64,000 bases of DNA from Rhodospirillales bacterium (GCA_020638295.1 JACKIU010000001.1:496001-560000), one strand, 5' to 3'; positions 1 to 8,860 are shown, counted from the first letter of the stretch. Notes: generated by a model from the letters alone, not told the origin. Translations and numbers: made by a program.

Positions 1-914
1 CGCCCTTCGCGGATTTCGATGGTCATTGAGCGCGAGACAACGTCGCGGGAAGCGAGGTCCTTGGCGGACGGGGCATAGCGCTCCATAAAGCGTTCGCCTT
101 CGGAGTTGGTCAGATAGCCCCCTTCCCCGCGCACGCCCTCGGTGATCAGGCAGCCCGCGCCGTAAATGCCGGTCGGGTGGAACTGGATGAATTCCATATC
201 CTGCAAGGGAATGCCGGCGCGCAGGGCCATCGCGTTGCCATCGCCCGTACAGGTGTGGGCGGAGGTGCAGGAGAAATAGGTGCGGCCATAGCCGCCGGTA
301 GCAAGAATAACCTGATGCGCGCGGAAACGGTGGATTGTGCCGTCATCGAGATTCCACGCCATGACACCGATACATTCGCCTTCGTCGCTCATGATCAGGT
401 CGAGGGCGAAATATTCGATGAAGAATTCGGCCTTGTGTTTGAGAGCCTGCGTGTAAAGCGTGTGTAAAATCGCATGGCCGGTGCGGTCAGCGGCGGCGCA
501 GGTGCGCTGGGCCGTGCCCTTGCCGTAATGGGTGGTCATACCGCCGAAAGCACGCTGGTAAATCTTACCGGCGGCGGTACGGGAAAACGGTACACCATAG
601 TGTTCAAGCTCGATAATTGCGGGGATGGCCTCGCGGCACATATATTCAATCGCGTCCTGATCGCCGAGCCAGTCCGAGCCCTTGACCGTGTCATACATGT
701 GAAAACGCCAATCGTCTTCGCCCATATTGCCCAAAGCGGCGGAGATGCCTCCTTGCGCAGCCACAGTGTGCGAGCGCGTCGGGAAGACTTTTGAGATGAT
801 CGCAGTGTTCAGGCCCTTCTCCGCGCAGCCAAACCCGGCGCGCAAGCCCGCACCCCCCGCGCCGACGACGACGACATCATATTCGTGATCGATGATTTCG
901 TAAGATTGTGTCAT
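1..914 (-). CDS. sdhA: Succinate dehydrogenase flavoprotein subunit, 3' end outside window
   Basis: This is the catalytic, FAD-carrying subunit of complex II, which oxidises succinate to fumarate at the cytoplasmic face of the inner membrane. I translated the reverse strand from the ATG at 914. It opens with a dinucleotide-binding stretch (VVVVGAGGAGLRAGFG) and then RSHTVAAQGGISAALGN, the segment whose His carries covalent FAD in this family. The frame stays open to base 1, giving about 304 residues of an expected 590-600. Its ATG overlaps the stop of the upstream small membrane gene as ATGA, so the two are translationally coupled. sdhB is expected just beyond the left edge. Identity is near certain. 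Confidence 0.97.
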   Translation of the reverse strand, partial: MTQSYEIIDHEYDVVVVGAGGAGLRAGFGCAEKGLNTAIISKVFPTRSHTVAAQGGISAALGNMGEDDWRFHMYDTVKGSDWLGDQDAIEYMCREAIPAIIELEHYGVPFSRTAAGKIYQRAFGGMTTHYGKGTAQRTCAAADRTGHAILHTLYTQALKHKAEFFIEYFALDLIMSDEGECIGVMAWNLDDGTIHRFRAHQVILATGGYGRTYFSCTSAHTCTGDGNAMALRAGIPLQDMEFIQFHPTGIYGAGCLITEGVRGEGGYLTNSEGERFMERYAPSAKDLASRDVVSRSMTIEIREG

Positions 915-1192
915 GTGTCATTTTTCCTTTGCAAGTAAAGGCACAAACCTTTGAAAATAATTGATAAAAATGCTGCAAAAAATATCAAACTATAAAGACC
1001 AATCGCAAGTCCGTAACCAAATCCATCGTTTTCCTCAGTCAATTCCACTTTAAAAAACTCATAAATTACAAAGCATAGCCCTGTAAAAATTATTATTGCC
1101 CAAATTTTTAAACCCCGGAACGTTTTTAGAAAAAAAGGGATAAATAAAGGAATTAATATCATTACCAAAATCGGAAGCCAGATAAGCTCCAT
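911..1192 (-). CDS. Small three-helix membrane protein of unknown function
   Basis: The product is 93 residues with three hydrophobic segments at about residues 4-22, 29-46 and 63-85 and a short charged tail (QRKNDT). I do not recognise a family. It lies between sdhD and sdhA, where no gene is normally found, and its stop overlaps the sdhA start (ATGA). Base composition is markedly AT-rich compared with sdhA and sdhC, which fits recent acquisition together with the adjacent GxxExxY gene. An upstream GGAGAAGA stretch gives a plausible ribosome binding site. It could be a complex II accessory peptide, but acquisition and chance placement is the simpler reading. Confidence 0.6.
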   Translation of the reverse strand: MELIWLPILVMILIPLFIPFFLKTFRGLKIWAIIIFTGLCFVIYEFFKVELTEENDGFGYGLAIGLYSLIFFAAFLSIIFKGLCLYLQRKNDT

Positions 1193-1215
1193 GTCGATCT
1201 TCTCCTGTTTTTTTC

Positions 1216-1224
1216 ACCGCCAAG
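1216..1224. repeat. Left arm of inverted repeat flanking the GxxExxY gene
   Basis: ACCGCCAAG at 1216-1224 is matched by its exact reverse complement CTTGGCGGT at 1676-1684, inside the first codons of the GxxExxY gene. The left arm continues into a CGCCAAG-rich stretch up to 1250, just past the gene's stop. GxxExxY genes elsewhere often sit against such CGCCAAG or CACAAAG repeats. Confidence 0.6.
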
Positions 1225-1250
1225 GCGCTAAACACGCCATGAACGCCAAG

Positions 1251-1688
1251 TTATTCCCTTCTTACAATGCGTTTTAATCCATCTTTTAACAGTGTGGAAT
1301 TGAAATTCATAAGCAACCCAAGCCTTTTATCCGACATTTTCAAATACGTCAGAAGTTGCGCTTCATGAAGCGGTATTATTTTTTCAACCGATTTTAATTC
1401 TACGATTAAACAATTATCAACGACCAGATCCAATCTTAAAGACTGGTCAGTAACTTCCCCCATGAAAGAAACAGGAAAACTCACTTGTCTTTGAAATGGA
1501 ATATTATTTTTAGATAAAATGCGGCACAGACATTCTTCATAAATTGATTCCAGCAACCCCGGACCAAGCTCTTTATGAACAACCATAGCGGCATCAATAA
1601 CATTTTTTGCAGCCTTATCCTCTCTAAAATCCAGCGACGTATGGCTATCCATGGCGAACTTTGCAACTTTCTGAGCTTGGCGGTGCAT
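1251..1688 (-). CDS. GxxExxY-family protein (PD-(D/E)XK nuclease-like fold)
   Basis: The family is named for the motif seen here as GLLESIY, within GPGLLESIYEECLC (about residues 41-54). A later stretch, DLVVDNCLIVELKSVEKI, has the spaced Asp and E-x-K of a PD-(D/E)XK nuclease-like core. Length (145 aa) is usual for the family. Function is unproven; members are scattered as single genes in many genomes, often beside short repeats. Here it lies between sdhD and sdhA, is AT-richer than its neighbours, and is bracketed by a 9-bp inverted repeat whose right arm encodes part of the N-terminus (MHRQAQKV). Translation may start at Met 1 (1688) or at Met 13 within the same frame. Confidence 0.88.
   Translation of the reverse strand: MHRQAQKVAKFAMDSHTSLDFREDKAAKNVIDAAMVVHKELGPGLLESIYEECLCRILSKNNIPFQRQVSFPVSFMGEVTDQSLRLDLVVDNCLIVELKSVEKIIPLHEAQLLTYLKMSDKRLGLLMNFNSTLLKDGLKRIVRRE
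1676..1684. repeat. Right arm of inverted repeat flanking the GxxExxY gene
   Basis: CTTGGCGGT is the exact reverse complement of the arm at 1216-1224. It lies within the first codons of the GxxExxY gene, so the repeat contributes to its N-terminus. Confidence 0.55.
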
Positions 1689-1701
1689 ATCTTAAAGACC
1701 T

Positions 1702-2097
1702 TTAGAGCGCTATTTTTAAAATTGAAAAGATGCAGGCGGTGGCGAGGGCAAAAAAGAAGAGATACGTCCCAATCAGTTTAAAAATTTTGAAGCCTTCATG
1801 GTGGATATAATCCTCGACGATCTCGCGGTTGCCGAGCACGGCATGGCTGAAGGCTGCGATGATCAGCAGCAGCATACAAATGGCGTTGCGCGGATCGGCC
1901 AATTTCGCGGTGAATTCTTCATGGCTGGCGCCGACGGTCTGAGTGAGAAACCAAAGGAACCAAACTGAGAGCACTGCGATGCCGATAGCCGTGACACGCA
2001 GCCTGATCCACCCCGGCACAACCGCACGCGATGCGCCCAGACCGCGGGCGCGGGCGAGCGGGGTTTTCATTCCGTGATTGTCCCATTTCATATTCAT
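1702..2097 (-). CDS. sdhD: Succinate dehydrogenase membrane anchor subunit
   Basis: Small hydrophobic anchor of complex II that, with SdhC, holds heme b and the ubiquinone site. The 131-residue product has three membrane spans, at roughly residues 33-53, 69-88 and 106-128. The diagnostic stretch HAVLGNREIVEDYIHHEG matches the family pattern H-x3-G-x3-(V/I)-x-DY, the His being the expected heme ligand region. Its start overlaps the sdhC stop (ATGA), as in the usual sdhCD arrangement. It should be followed directly by sdhA, but two extra genes intervene. Identification rests on motif and context and is secure. Confidence 0.95.
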   Translation of the reverse strand: MNMKWDNHGMKTPLARARGLGASRAVVPGWIRLRVTAIGIAVLSVWFLWFLTQTVGASHEEFTAKLADPRNAICMLLLIIAAFSHAVLGNREIVEDYIHHEGFKIFKLIGTYLFFFALATACIFSILKIAL

Positions 2098-2558
2098 CGT
2101 GTTTCTCCTTCAGCTTCGGCGGCAGTCAGCGTCGCGGTGACAGACGGCGATGCGTATGGGCCTTTATTCAAAACGCAATACCATGTCGCGGCGGTCATGA
2201 GCGCGGTGAACAGCAAAACGGCGTAGCCGGCTTTATAGGCGTTTTCGATTTTAAAGAGCAATCCTGAGTCCCAGAAAAGATGGCGGATGCCGTTGGCCAG
2301 ATGGTAGAAAAATGCGAGCGTGAAGCCGAACAGCAACAGCATGCCGAGCGTGGACCCGGCGAAACTCATGAATACAGCGTAGGCTCCGGGGCCGATTGCT
2401 GCGGAGATAAGCCACCAGGCGAACATCATCAGGCCCACGCTCAGCCCGAACCCGGTCATGCGGTGCAGAATAGAAAGTACGGAGGTCATTTGCGGCTTGT
2501 AAACCTGCAGGTGCGGGGAGAGCGGGCGCTGAGTTTTGGTGGGGGCGCTCTGTGACAT
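2094..2558 (-). CDS. sdhC: Succinate dehydrogenase cytochrome b556 subunit
   Basis: First gene of the sdh operon. The 154-residue protein carries the SdhC signature SPHLQVYKPQMTSVLSILHR near residues 15-34 and the heme-ligand segment HLANGIRHLFWDSG near residues 86-99, with three membrane spans. The start at 2558 has a clear AAAAGGA ribosome binding site nine bases upstream. With SdhD it anchors SdhAB to the inner membrane and passes electrons to ubiquinone. A sigma70-like promoter with an overlapping palindrome lies about 40-80 bases upstream. Confidence 0.96.
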   Translation of the reverse strand: MSQSAPTKTQRPLSPHLQVYKPQMTSVLSILHRMTGFGLSVGLMMFAWWLISAAIGPGAYAVFMSFAGSTLGMLLLFGFTLAFFYHLANGIRHLFWDSGLLFKIENAYKAGYAVLLFTALMTAATWYCVLNKGPYASPSVTATLTAAEAEGETR

Positions 2559-2596
2559 GATATTTCCTTTTGAATTCTTCGAACAGGTTGGAAACC

Positions 2597-2639
2597 ATCA
2601 TAAAACGCCGCGCAGGTTTTGCAATCCTTTCTTGCAAAA
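2597..2639 (-). promoter_or_regulatory. sdhC promoter with overlapping palindromic operator-like site
   Basis: On the reverse strand TTGCAA (2624-2619), a 16-base spacer and TATGAT (2602-2597) form a good sigma70-type promoter for sdhCD(A). The -35 box is half of an inverted repeat TTTTGCAA-N7-TTGCAAAA spanning 2617-2639, which would suit a dimeric regulator. The regulator is unknown. A promoter with a similar palindrome over its -35 box lies at 49873-49904. Confidence 0.5.
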
Positions 2640-2671
2640 TCCTTATGTATTCACAGCAGCTTATCGTCGGA

Positions 2672-3184
2672 TTATTTATCGCGTTTATATTCGAGCGCCA
2701 GGCCGTTAATGCAGTAACGCAGGCCGGTTGGCGGCGGGCCGTCGGGGAAAACATGGCCGAGGTGCGATCCGCAATTGGCGCAGTGGACTTCGGTGCGGGC
2801 ATAGCCGAGCTTGTAATCGGTCGAGGTGCCGACCGCATATTCGTCGGCGGGCCGGTAAAAGCTGGGCCAGCCGGTTTTGGAGTCGTATTTCGCATCGGTG
2901 CTGAACAGGTGATGGCCGCAACCGGCGCAATAGAACTTGCCGCGGCCTTCGATGCCGTTTAACGGTGACGAGCAGGACTTTTCTGTGCCTTCACCGCGCA
3001 GGATTTCGTATTGTTCGGCGCTCAAACGCGCGCGCCATTCTTCATCGGTGAGTTGAAACGGAAAGTCGCCCTTACGCGGTGAAGAGGCTTTATTTTTAGA
3101 GAAAAGGTCGAAGGCCATGGCTTTGCTTGCTCCTGTCATCAGGGCGACACAGGCCACCCCGGCTAAAAACGCTCGTCTGTGCAT
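2672..3184 (-). CDS. msrB: Peptide-methionine (R)-S-oxide reductase, exported
   Basis: Reduces methionine-R-sulfoxide in oxidised proteins. The SelR domain holds two zinc CxxC pairs (CAGC and CANC), the core KTGWPSFY and the catalytic Cys in RYCING, with a candidate resolving Cys in TEKSCSS. I start it at Met 3184, not the in-frame Met at 3211, because GGGAG lies ten bases upstream of 3184 and none precedes 3211. The resulting N-terminus, MHRRAFLAG followed by a hydrophobic stretch ending ASKAMA, is a signal peptide with a twin-Arg pattern (RRAFL). A periplasmic, perhaps Tat-exported, MsrB is therefore likely. The gene is monocistronic and ends upstream of the sdhC promoter. Confidence 0.93.
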   Translation of the reverse strand: MHRRAFLAGVACVALMTGASKAMAFDLFSKNKASSPRKGDFPFQLTDEEWRARLSAEQYEILRGEGTEKSCSSPLNGIEGRGKFYCAGCGHHLFSTDAKYDSKTGWPSFYRPADEYAVGTSTDYKLGYARTEVHCANCGSHLGHVFPDGPPPTGLRYCINGLALEYKRDK

Positions 3185-3251
3185 ATCAAAAACACTCCCT
3201 ATATCTTTCATATAGGAGTATTCGCATCCAAAACAACAAAGTTACAGGACT

Positions 3252-4274
<1,023 letters not shown>

Positions 4275-4296
4275 TTTACAAAACCCTAAAATTTTA

Positions 4297-4324
4297 TTGA
4301 CATAACAAATAATATTAGTATATA
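4297..4324 (+). promoter_or_regulatory. Sigma70-type promoter for the frameshifted gene at 4375
   Basis: TTGACA (4297-4302), a 16-base spacer and TATATA (4319-4324) fit a strong sigma70 promoter on the plus strand; TATAAC two bases on is an alternative -10 with an 18-base spacer. It lies in the asd divergent region and supports a real plus-strand gene at 4375. Confidence 0.6.
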
Positions 4325-4374
4325 ACACACCAGAAAATTTAAAAACCTTGGCTTTTATATATGAGGAACACGTT

Positions 4375-4973
4375 ATGAGTAAAGAACAAACAGTCACCCC
4401 CCCCTCACGCTTGAGAATATTAAAAATTCATCGCTAGACCTCGGCTTTGGAATAAAACTGATCCGCGGTTTTGTTATATCTCCTGACACACACACGCATA
4501 TCAAACTGTCTGAAATAGCTGACACAGATTCTAATATAGATGGCGAATACCACCGCGGCTTAGACCATGAGTGGAAACACTGCGCCAACCTAATCCTAAC
4601 CCTCACATCAGGAAACCGCTCAACAATATCCATCCCTTTCCGATTCTCAGTTGAAGACACAAAAGGAAAAACTCTCGATAATAAAGAACCCAGTGTATAT
4701 TTCCACTCACTGAGAAAGGATAAAAATGCAGGACCGCAAATACAAGAGCATTATCGAAAAATAAGAAACGCATTAAGCACCATTCAGACGAACTTTCTGC
4801 TTGCTACGGTAAACGCAGACCATCCTGGTATGAAACAATCGCTCTTTACTTTACCTGATGAAAAACTTCTTGAGGATTTTGTTTTTGTTAAAAACACAGA
4901 AGACCCGTATGTAAACAACGATATAGCACTCAAAGAAGAATTAGCGCCTTCTCAACTTCTTTTAAGGGGTTGA
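4375..4973 (+). pseudogene. Unknown gene interrupted at an eight-C tract
   Basis: An ATG at 4375 has an excellent ribosome binding site (GAGGA, seven bases upstream) and a consensus promoter, but its frame stops after 20 codons. Immediately after a run of eight C (4397-4404) the -1 frame is open for 189 codons to a TGA at 4971-4973. One extra C, or a -1 ribosomal slip on the run, would give a continuous protein of about 199 residues starting MSKEQTVTPPLTLENIKN. The product is polar, with stretches such as LDLGFGIKLIRGF and LILTLTSGNRSTISIPFRF. It has no signal peptide or membrane span and I do not recognise the family. The downstream frame has no usable start of its own near the tract, so the shift matters. 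Confidence 0.6.
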
Positions 4974-5266
4974 AATAAAAAGAAGAACGAAACCCCGGCG
5001 AAAAGCCGGGGCCCATGGGATTTGACTATGTATCGTATGGACCCCGCATCAAATGCGGGGTTTCGCGGGGTTTTGTATTTCGCTGAAAAGAAGAAAGTTG
5101 AGAATAGCATCTACTGTAGCTTTTGATCGCTTTTTTACGCCATTCCGATTCAGTCGGAATGACTTTTTTGTGTAAACATTTTTATTTTTACAGGAAGACA
5201 CAAAGTCACAAAGTTTTTATACTGTTCGCATGATCCTTTGTGGCTTCGTGCCTTTTTGTGAAACCT
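4974..5266. repeat. Gene-free stretch filled with palindromic repeats
   Basis: No gene is supported here. It holds CCCCGGC-gaaaa-GCCGGGG (4993-5011) and ACCCCGCAT-caa-ATGCGGGGT (5041-5061), then a short hairpin CATTCCGA-ttcag-TCGGAATG (5143-5163). Next come diverging arms of a CACAAAG-type repeat: GAAGACACAAAGTCACAAAG (about 5195-5213), with the opposing arm CCTTTGTGGCTTCGTGCC ending just before the next start codon. Related units recur near 11750, 20940-21050 and elsewhere in this window. Confidence 0.7.
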
Positions 5267-7240
5267 ATGTCTGAAAAACTCACCCGCGAAGAACTGGAAC
5301 GGAAAGTCGCCGAGGCGGATGCTTTGGCGGAGATGAAGTCAAATTTTCTGGCGACGATGAGCCACGAAATCCGCACGCCCATGCAGGCGATCTTCGGTCT
5401 TTTGGAACTGATTGCCGATGAGAAGCCGTCGGAAAACATTTCGGAAATGGTGAGAACCGCGCAAGGCGCGGCGAGCGGATTGCTGGAAATTCTCGATGAT
5501 ATTCTTGATCTGGCCAAGATGGATGCGGACAAGATGGAGCTTGATATGTTCGAGGTGCCGGTGCGGATGCTGGTGCGCGGATTGCTCGAGGCGCTGGCGG
5601 TGAAGGTGCATGGCGTGGATATCGCGCTGATCGACGATATCGAACAGGACGTGCCGTTTGTGGTGATTGGCGATCCGAAGCGGCTGCGCCAGATTATTAT
5701 GAATTTGTGCGGCAATGCGTTGAAATTCACCCATCAGGGCAGTGTCACGGTGCGCGTTACGTCCAAAGTCGAACATATTGATGTACCGAAGGATGGCGTG
5801 GGGCTGCGTTTTGAAGTTATCGATACCGGCATCGGAATGAGCGAAGAGGTTTGCGACAGGCTGTTCGGCTCATTCGTACAGGCGGATAATTCCACCAGCC
5901 GCAAATATGGCGGGACAGGGCTGGGGCTGTCGATTTCCAAGAAGCTGGTCGAGTTGATGGGCGGGGTGATCGGCGTAACAAGCGCGGAAGGCGTCGGGTC
6001 GACTTTCTGGTTTGAAATTCCGACCTGCGAGGTGAGCACGGAGGCGAGCACGGTCGATTTGCCTTCGCTGGACGGGGTTTCCGTGCTGTCGGTTGAAGAC
6101 CACCCGCAAGGGGCCAAGGAAATTGTCAAATCGCTACGTTCCATGGGGGCTGTGGTGGAAAGTTGCCCGACCTATAAAGAGGGGCTGAATCTGATTACGC
6201 GCCGTCCGTTTGACGTGGCGGTGATTGACCAAGGGCTGCCCGACGGACTGGGGCTGGATCTGATTAAAGACATTCTCAAGATTCGACCGCAAACGGGGTT
6301 GGTGATGTATACGGTGCGCGATGATATCGGGCTGGCCCATTCATTGAAAGCGCTGGGCGTGACCTATCTGACAAAGCCCGCCAGCCGGATCGGACTGGGC
6401 GAGGCGGTGCGCGATGCGGCGAACCGGCACGAGCATATTGAAATTACCGGCCCGACCAAAATGCTGATCGCCGAGGATACGGCGAGCGTACAGGATATTT
6501 TAAAACGCCAGCTTGATAAGCTGGGCGTGGAGGCCAGTTTTGTCGAGAATGGACAGCTGGCGCTCGAGGCGCTGGCCACGGGCGAATACGGGATTCTCAT
6601 CACCGATCTGCATATGCCGGAAATTGACGGCTATGCGCTGGTTGAAAAAATTCGAGAGCAGGAAAAAGAATTTGAGGCGGCGCATTTCCCGGTGATCGTT
6701 CTGACCGCCGATGTGCAGATGGCACAGCGCGAAACCTATATGCGTCACGGGTTCGATGAGTGTTTGCTGAAACCCGTATCGCTGGGGCAGTTTAAGCGGC
6801 TTTTGATCCGCTGGGGATTGTTGAATGAGGAGGCGGTTGCGGCAGACGCGAAGAATGCGGCATCGGAAATCAAAGCGGATGACAGTGATGGAGACTTGCC
6901 TGCGGCGATCGACCGCGAGGCGATGATTGAGCAAATGGGGGCGTTTGACGAGACAACCATCGATATGCTGGGGATGTTTGTCGATATGACGCGGCCGCAG
7001 ATCGGCAAAATCGAAGAGGCGTTGTCGGCCGGTGATTTTACGGCTCTGCGGGAGTTGGGGCACAGCCTGAAAGGCGCGGCGCGCTCGGCGTGCTGTAATG
7101 TGCTCGGCGATCTGGCCGCGCGATTGCAGGATGACGCCGAGGCGCAAAAACCGGTCGGCGCTCTGGTCGACGACATTGTGAAAGAATTTGCGCGGGTTGA
7201 AACAGAGGTTTCCGGGCTTAAAAGCCAAGCGCTGTTTTAA
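5267..7240 (+). CDS. Soluble hybrid histidine kinase (HK-REC-REC-HPt)
   Basis: A phosphorelay protein of 657 residues with no signal peptide or membrane span. In order: a short coiled coil, the phosphoacceptor His 33 (MSHEIRTPM), an ATPase domain with N-box (IIMNLCGNALKFT, near 145), G1 (DTGIGM) and G2 (GGTGLGLS). A first receiver follows (about 268-384; Asp in VIDQGLPDG, Lys in TKPA), a second receiver (about 398-511; Asp in LITDLHMPE, Lys in LLKPV) and a C-terminal HPt with its His in HSLKGAA near 599. I start at Met 5267; the frame extends 9 codons upstream, but those lie in a repeat. No sensor domain is present, so input probably comes through a partner. It ends ten bases from the convergent pilin-like gene. 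Confidence 0.93.
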   Translation: MSEKLTREELERKVAEADALAEMKSNFLATMSHEIRTPMQAIFGLLELIADEKPSENISEMVRTAQGAASGLLEILDDILDLAKMDADKMELDMFEVPVRMLVRGLLEALAVKVHGVDIALIDDIEQDVPFVVIGDPKRLRQIIMNLCGNALKFTHQGSVTVRVTSKVEHIDVPKDGVGLRFEVIDTGIGMSEEVCDRLFGSFVQADNSTSRKYGGTGLGLSISKKLVELMGGVIGVTSAEGVGSTFWFEIPTCEVSTEASTVDLPSLDGVSVLSVEDHPQGAKEIVKSLRSMGAVVESCPTYKEGLNLITRRPFDVAVIDQGLPDGLGLDLIKDILKIRPQTGLVMYTVRDDIGLAHSLKALGVTYLTKPASRIGLGEAVRDAANRHEHIEITGPTKMLIAEDTASVQDILKRQLDKLGVEASFVENGQLALEALATGEYGILITDLHMPEIDGYALVEKIREQEKEFEAAHFPVIVLTADVQMAQRETYMRHGFDECLLKPVSLGQFKRLLIRWGLLNEEAVAADAKNAASEIKADDSDGDLPAAIDREAMIEQMGAFDETTIDMLGMFVDMTRPQIGKIEEALSAGDFTALRELGHSLKGAARSACCNVLGDLAARLQDDAEAQKPVGALVDDIVKEFARVETEVSGLKSQALF

Positions 7241-7249
7241 AGGCAGGGC

Positions 7250-8005
7250 TTATGGGCAGCCCGCTTCGTCGCCTGCGGCATCGCCGTTATAGACGTTGGT
7301 GGCTTCGTTCTGAATCACCCAAACGCGGAAGCACAGATGGTTCGCCGGACAGGTCAGCAGGCTGTTGCTATCGAGGTCTTTTGCCCCGGCGGGGGCATCT
7401 GAGGTATCGATGACGTCGGCTTCGCATTCGGAAAATTTCTCATCGAGTTTTTCAAGCGCGGCCGAAACAAACGCATCGGTTTTATCGGTTTTGGTCCAGT
7501 AAAACACGCCGTCTTCGCCGTTATAAATCTGCCAGTCATCAAACAGATCGGGCGCCGGGCCAAGAAATTTTCCGGTGCCGCCGGAAAAGATCAGCGCGTG
7601 GTCATAGGGGTTTGCAGTGGTCGGATTCCCGGGGCAGCGCATATTGCGCACAAGGCGGTCGCCGGAACGCCCGGGGGTGGCCGATGAATAGTGTGTTGAA
7701 TCTGGATTAATCGGATATCGGACATACGGGTTCGGGTCACTGCCTGCGGGGGCGGTATTAATCGTTGAGTCGCCATTGGGATAGAGCAATACGCATTCCT
7801 GTATAGCGGAGCGGATGATATCAATCTGGCCTTGCAAGGCAGAAGTGGTTTTAAACGTATTTTGCGAAGAGGTCTGCTGGGATGACGGCTCCATGAAACT
7901 CACCGTCAGAGCGGCGAGAAGCGCGATGGCAATCAGAATATAGACAAGCGCGCTTCCGGCTTCGGAAACGCGCTCGATCAAATTTTTATCGGATTTTGTA
8001 TTCAT
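7250..8005 (-). CDS. Pilin-like protein 2 of the type IVb-like locus
   Basis: A 251-residue protein with a type IV pilin-like N-terminus: a basic leader, then SEAG followed by SALVYILIAIALLAAL. Cleavage after the Gly would give a mature protein starting with a hydrophobic helix, but the usual Glu at position +5 is absent, as in some minor pilins. The C-terminal domain has several Cys, including one two residues from the end (GCP), which suggests disulfides in an exported domain. It follows the other pilin-like gene by eight bases and is the last gene of the leftward cluster. No close family was recognised; the role as a minor pilin is inferred from the N-terminus and location. Confidence 0.75.
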   Translation of the reverse strand: MNTKSDKNLIERVSEAGSALVYILIAIALLAALTVSFMEPSSQQTSSQNTFKTTSALQGQIDIIRSAIQECVLLYPNGDSTINTAPAGSDPNPYVRYPINPDSTHYSSATPGRSGDRLVRNMRCPGNPTTANPYDHALIFSGGTGKFLGPAPDLFDDWQIYNGEDGVFYWTKTDKTDAFVSAALEKLDEKFSECEADVIDTSDAPAGAKDLDSNSLLTCPANHLCFRVWVIQNEATNVYNGDAAGDEAGCP

Positions 8006-8013
8006 TCCCCGCC

Positions 8014-8817
8014 TTAACGTTCAACCAGTACGTGGAAGTAAACAAGATCACTATCGTCGGTCTCATCTGTACCCGGCGTAAAGTCAGCACATCCAAAGGG
8101 CTGGCCCGAGAGATCGTTTGAAAGACGCTTGCCAGCACCAAGTGAAGCCGGACCGATCCCCAGACCACTGGCGCTGTCCTGATTCATTTCTTCATCTGCA
8201 TCCGGAATGTTTGTGCTGCCGGCATCCGGCACACCGTCCGAATCGGCGTCTGTATTGACATTGATGCCCAATTCAGTGTTCAAACGGTCACACAGTGATT
8301 GAGATACGCCAGGCAGGAAAGCGATAATATCGTTGGAATTGTTTACCGCAGTGGTGCGGCCAATATTTGCGATCGAATAGTTACTGGAAAAGACCCATTC
8401 CCCTTGCGTTCCGGCTCCCATCACTTCAGGCGGAGCGGTGACGCGCGTTGCACCGCCGCCATCGGGGTGAAACACGCAGGTGGAAGAAACCGAAGCCTGA
8501 TCACACCCGGTGACCGCAGTACCAAAAGCGGATGGCGGATCGAAGTTTAACTGGGCAACATCCGTGCCGCCAATAATCATACGGACAATCGCAGTCCGGA
8601 CAGAGGCCGGATATTGCGTGATCTGCGCCGAATTCACCAAATTGGCTTCCCCGTCAGATGCACCGCCACCGGAGCGGGAAGACTGTGTTACCGCGTAAGA
8701 CAGGGCGGCAAACAGGGCCACGGCAATCAAAATCAGGAACAGCACATTCCCTTTCTCGCTTTGCCGATTTTTTTGCAATTTCATGTCTCTGTATAATGTT
8801 TTAAGTGTATTCAACAT
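8014..8817 (-). CDS. Pilin-like protein 1 of the type IVb-like locus
   Basis: The product has 267 residues. After a basic leader comes SEKG and then NVLFLILIAVALFAAL, again a type III-style signal without Glu at +5. The leader motif SE-x-G is shared with the next gene, so the two are probably paralogues or co-processed by the prepilin peptidase at 17518. The mature domain is Gly/Ser/Asp-rich (NTDADSDGVPDAGSTN resembles a calcium-binding-type loop) and contains several Cys. The start at 8817 has GGAG eight bases upstream. It could be the major or a minor subunit; nothing else in the cluster looks more like a major pilin. Confidence 0.75.
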   Translation of the reverse strand: MLNTLKTLYRDMKLQKNRQSEKGNVLFLILIAVALFAALSYAVTQSSRSGGGASDGEANLVNSAQITQYPASVRTAIVRMIIGGTDVAQLNFDPPSAFGTAVTGCDQASVSSTCVFHPDGGGATRVTAPPEVMGAGTQGEWVFSSNYSIANIGRTTAVNNSNDIIAFLPGVSQSLCDRLNTELGINVNTDADSDGVPDAGSTNIPDADEEMNQDSASGLGIGPASLGAGKRLSNDLSGQPFGCADFTPGTDETDDSDLVYFHVLVER

Positions 8818-8860
8818 GTGCTTTTCTCCAACTTACTCTTTTCTGATTGTACCATTCCAA

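Noticed and set aside
4394..4660. 88-codon minus-strand frame between asd and the C8 gene
   Set aside because: It is antisense to the promoter-backed, ribosome-binding-site-backed plus-strand gene and lacks a start signal.
4992..5263. CRISPR-like spacing of the repeats in this gap
   Set aside because: The units differ in sequence and are palindromes of different families, with no regular repeat-spacer pattern; no cas genes are present.
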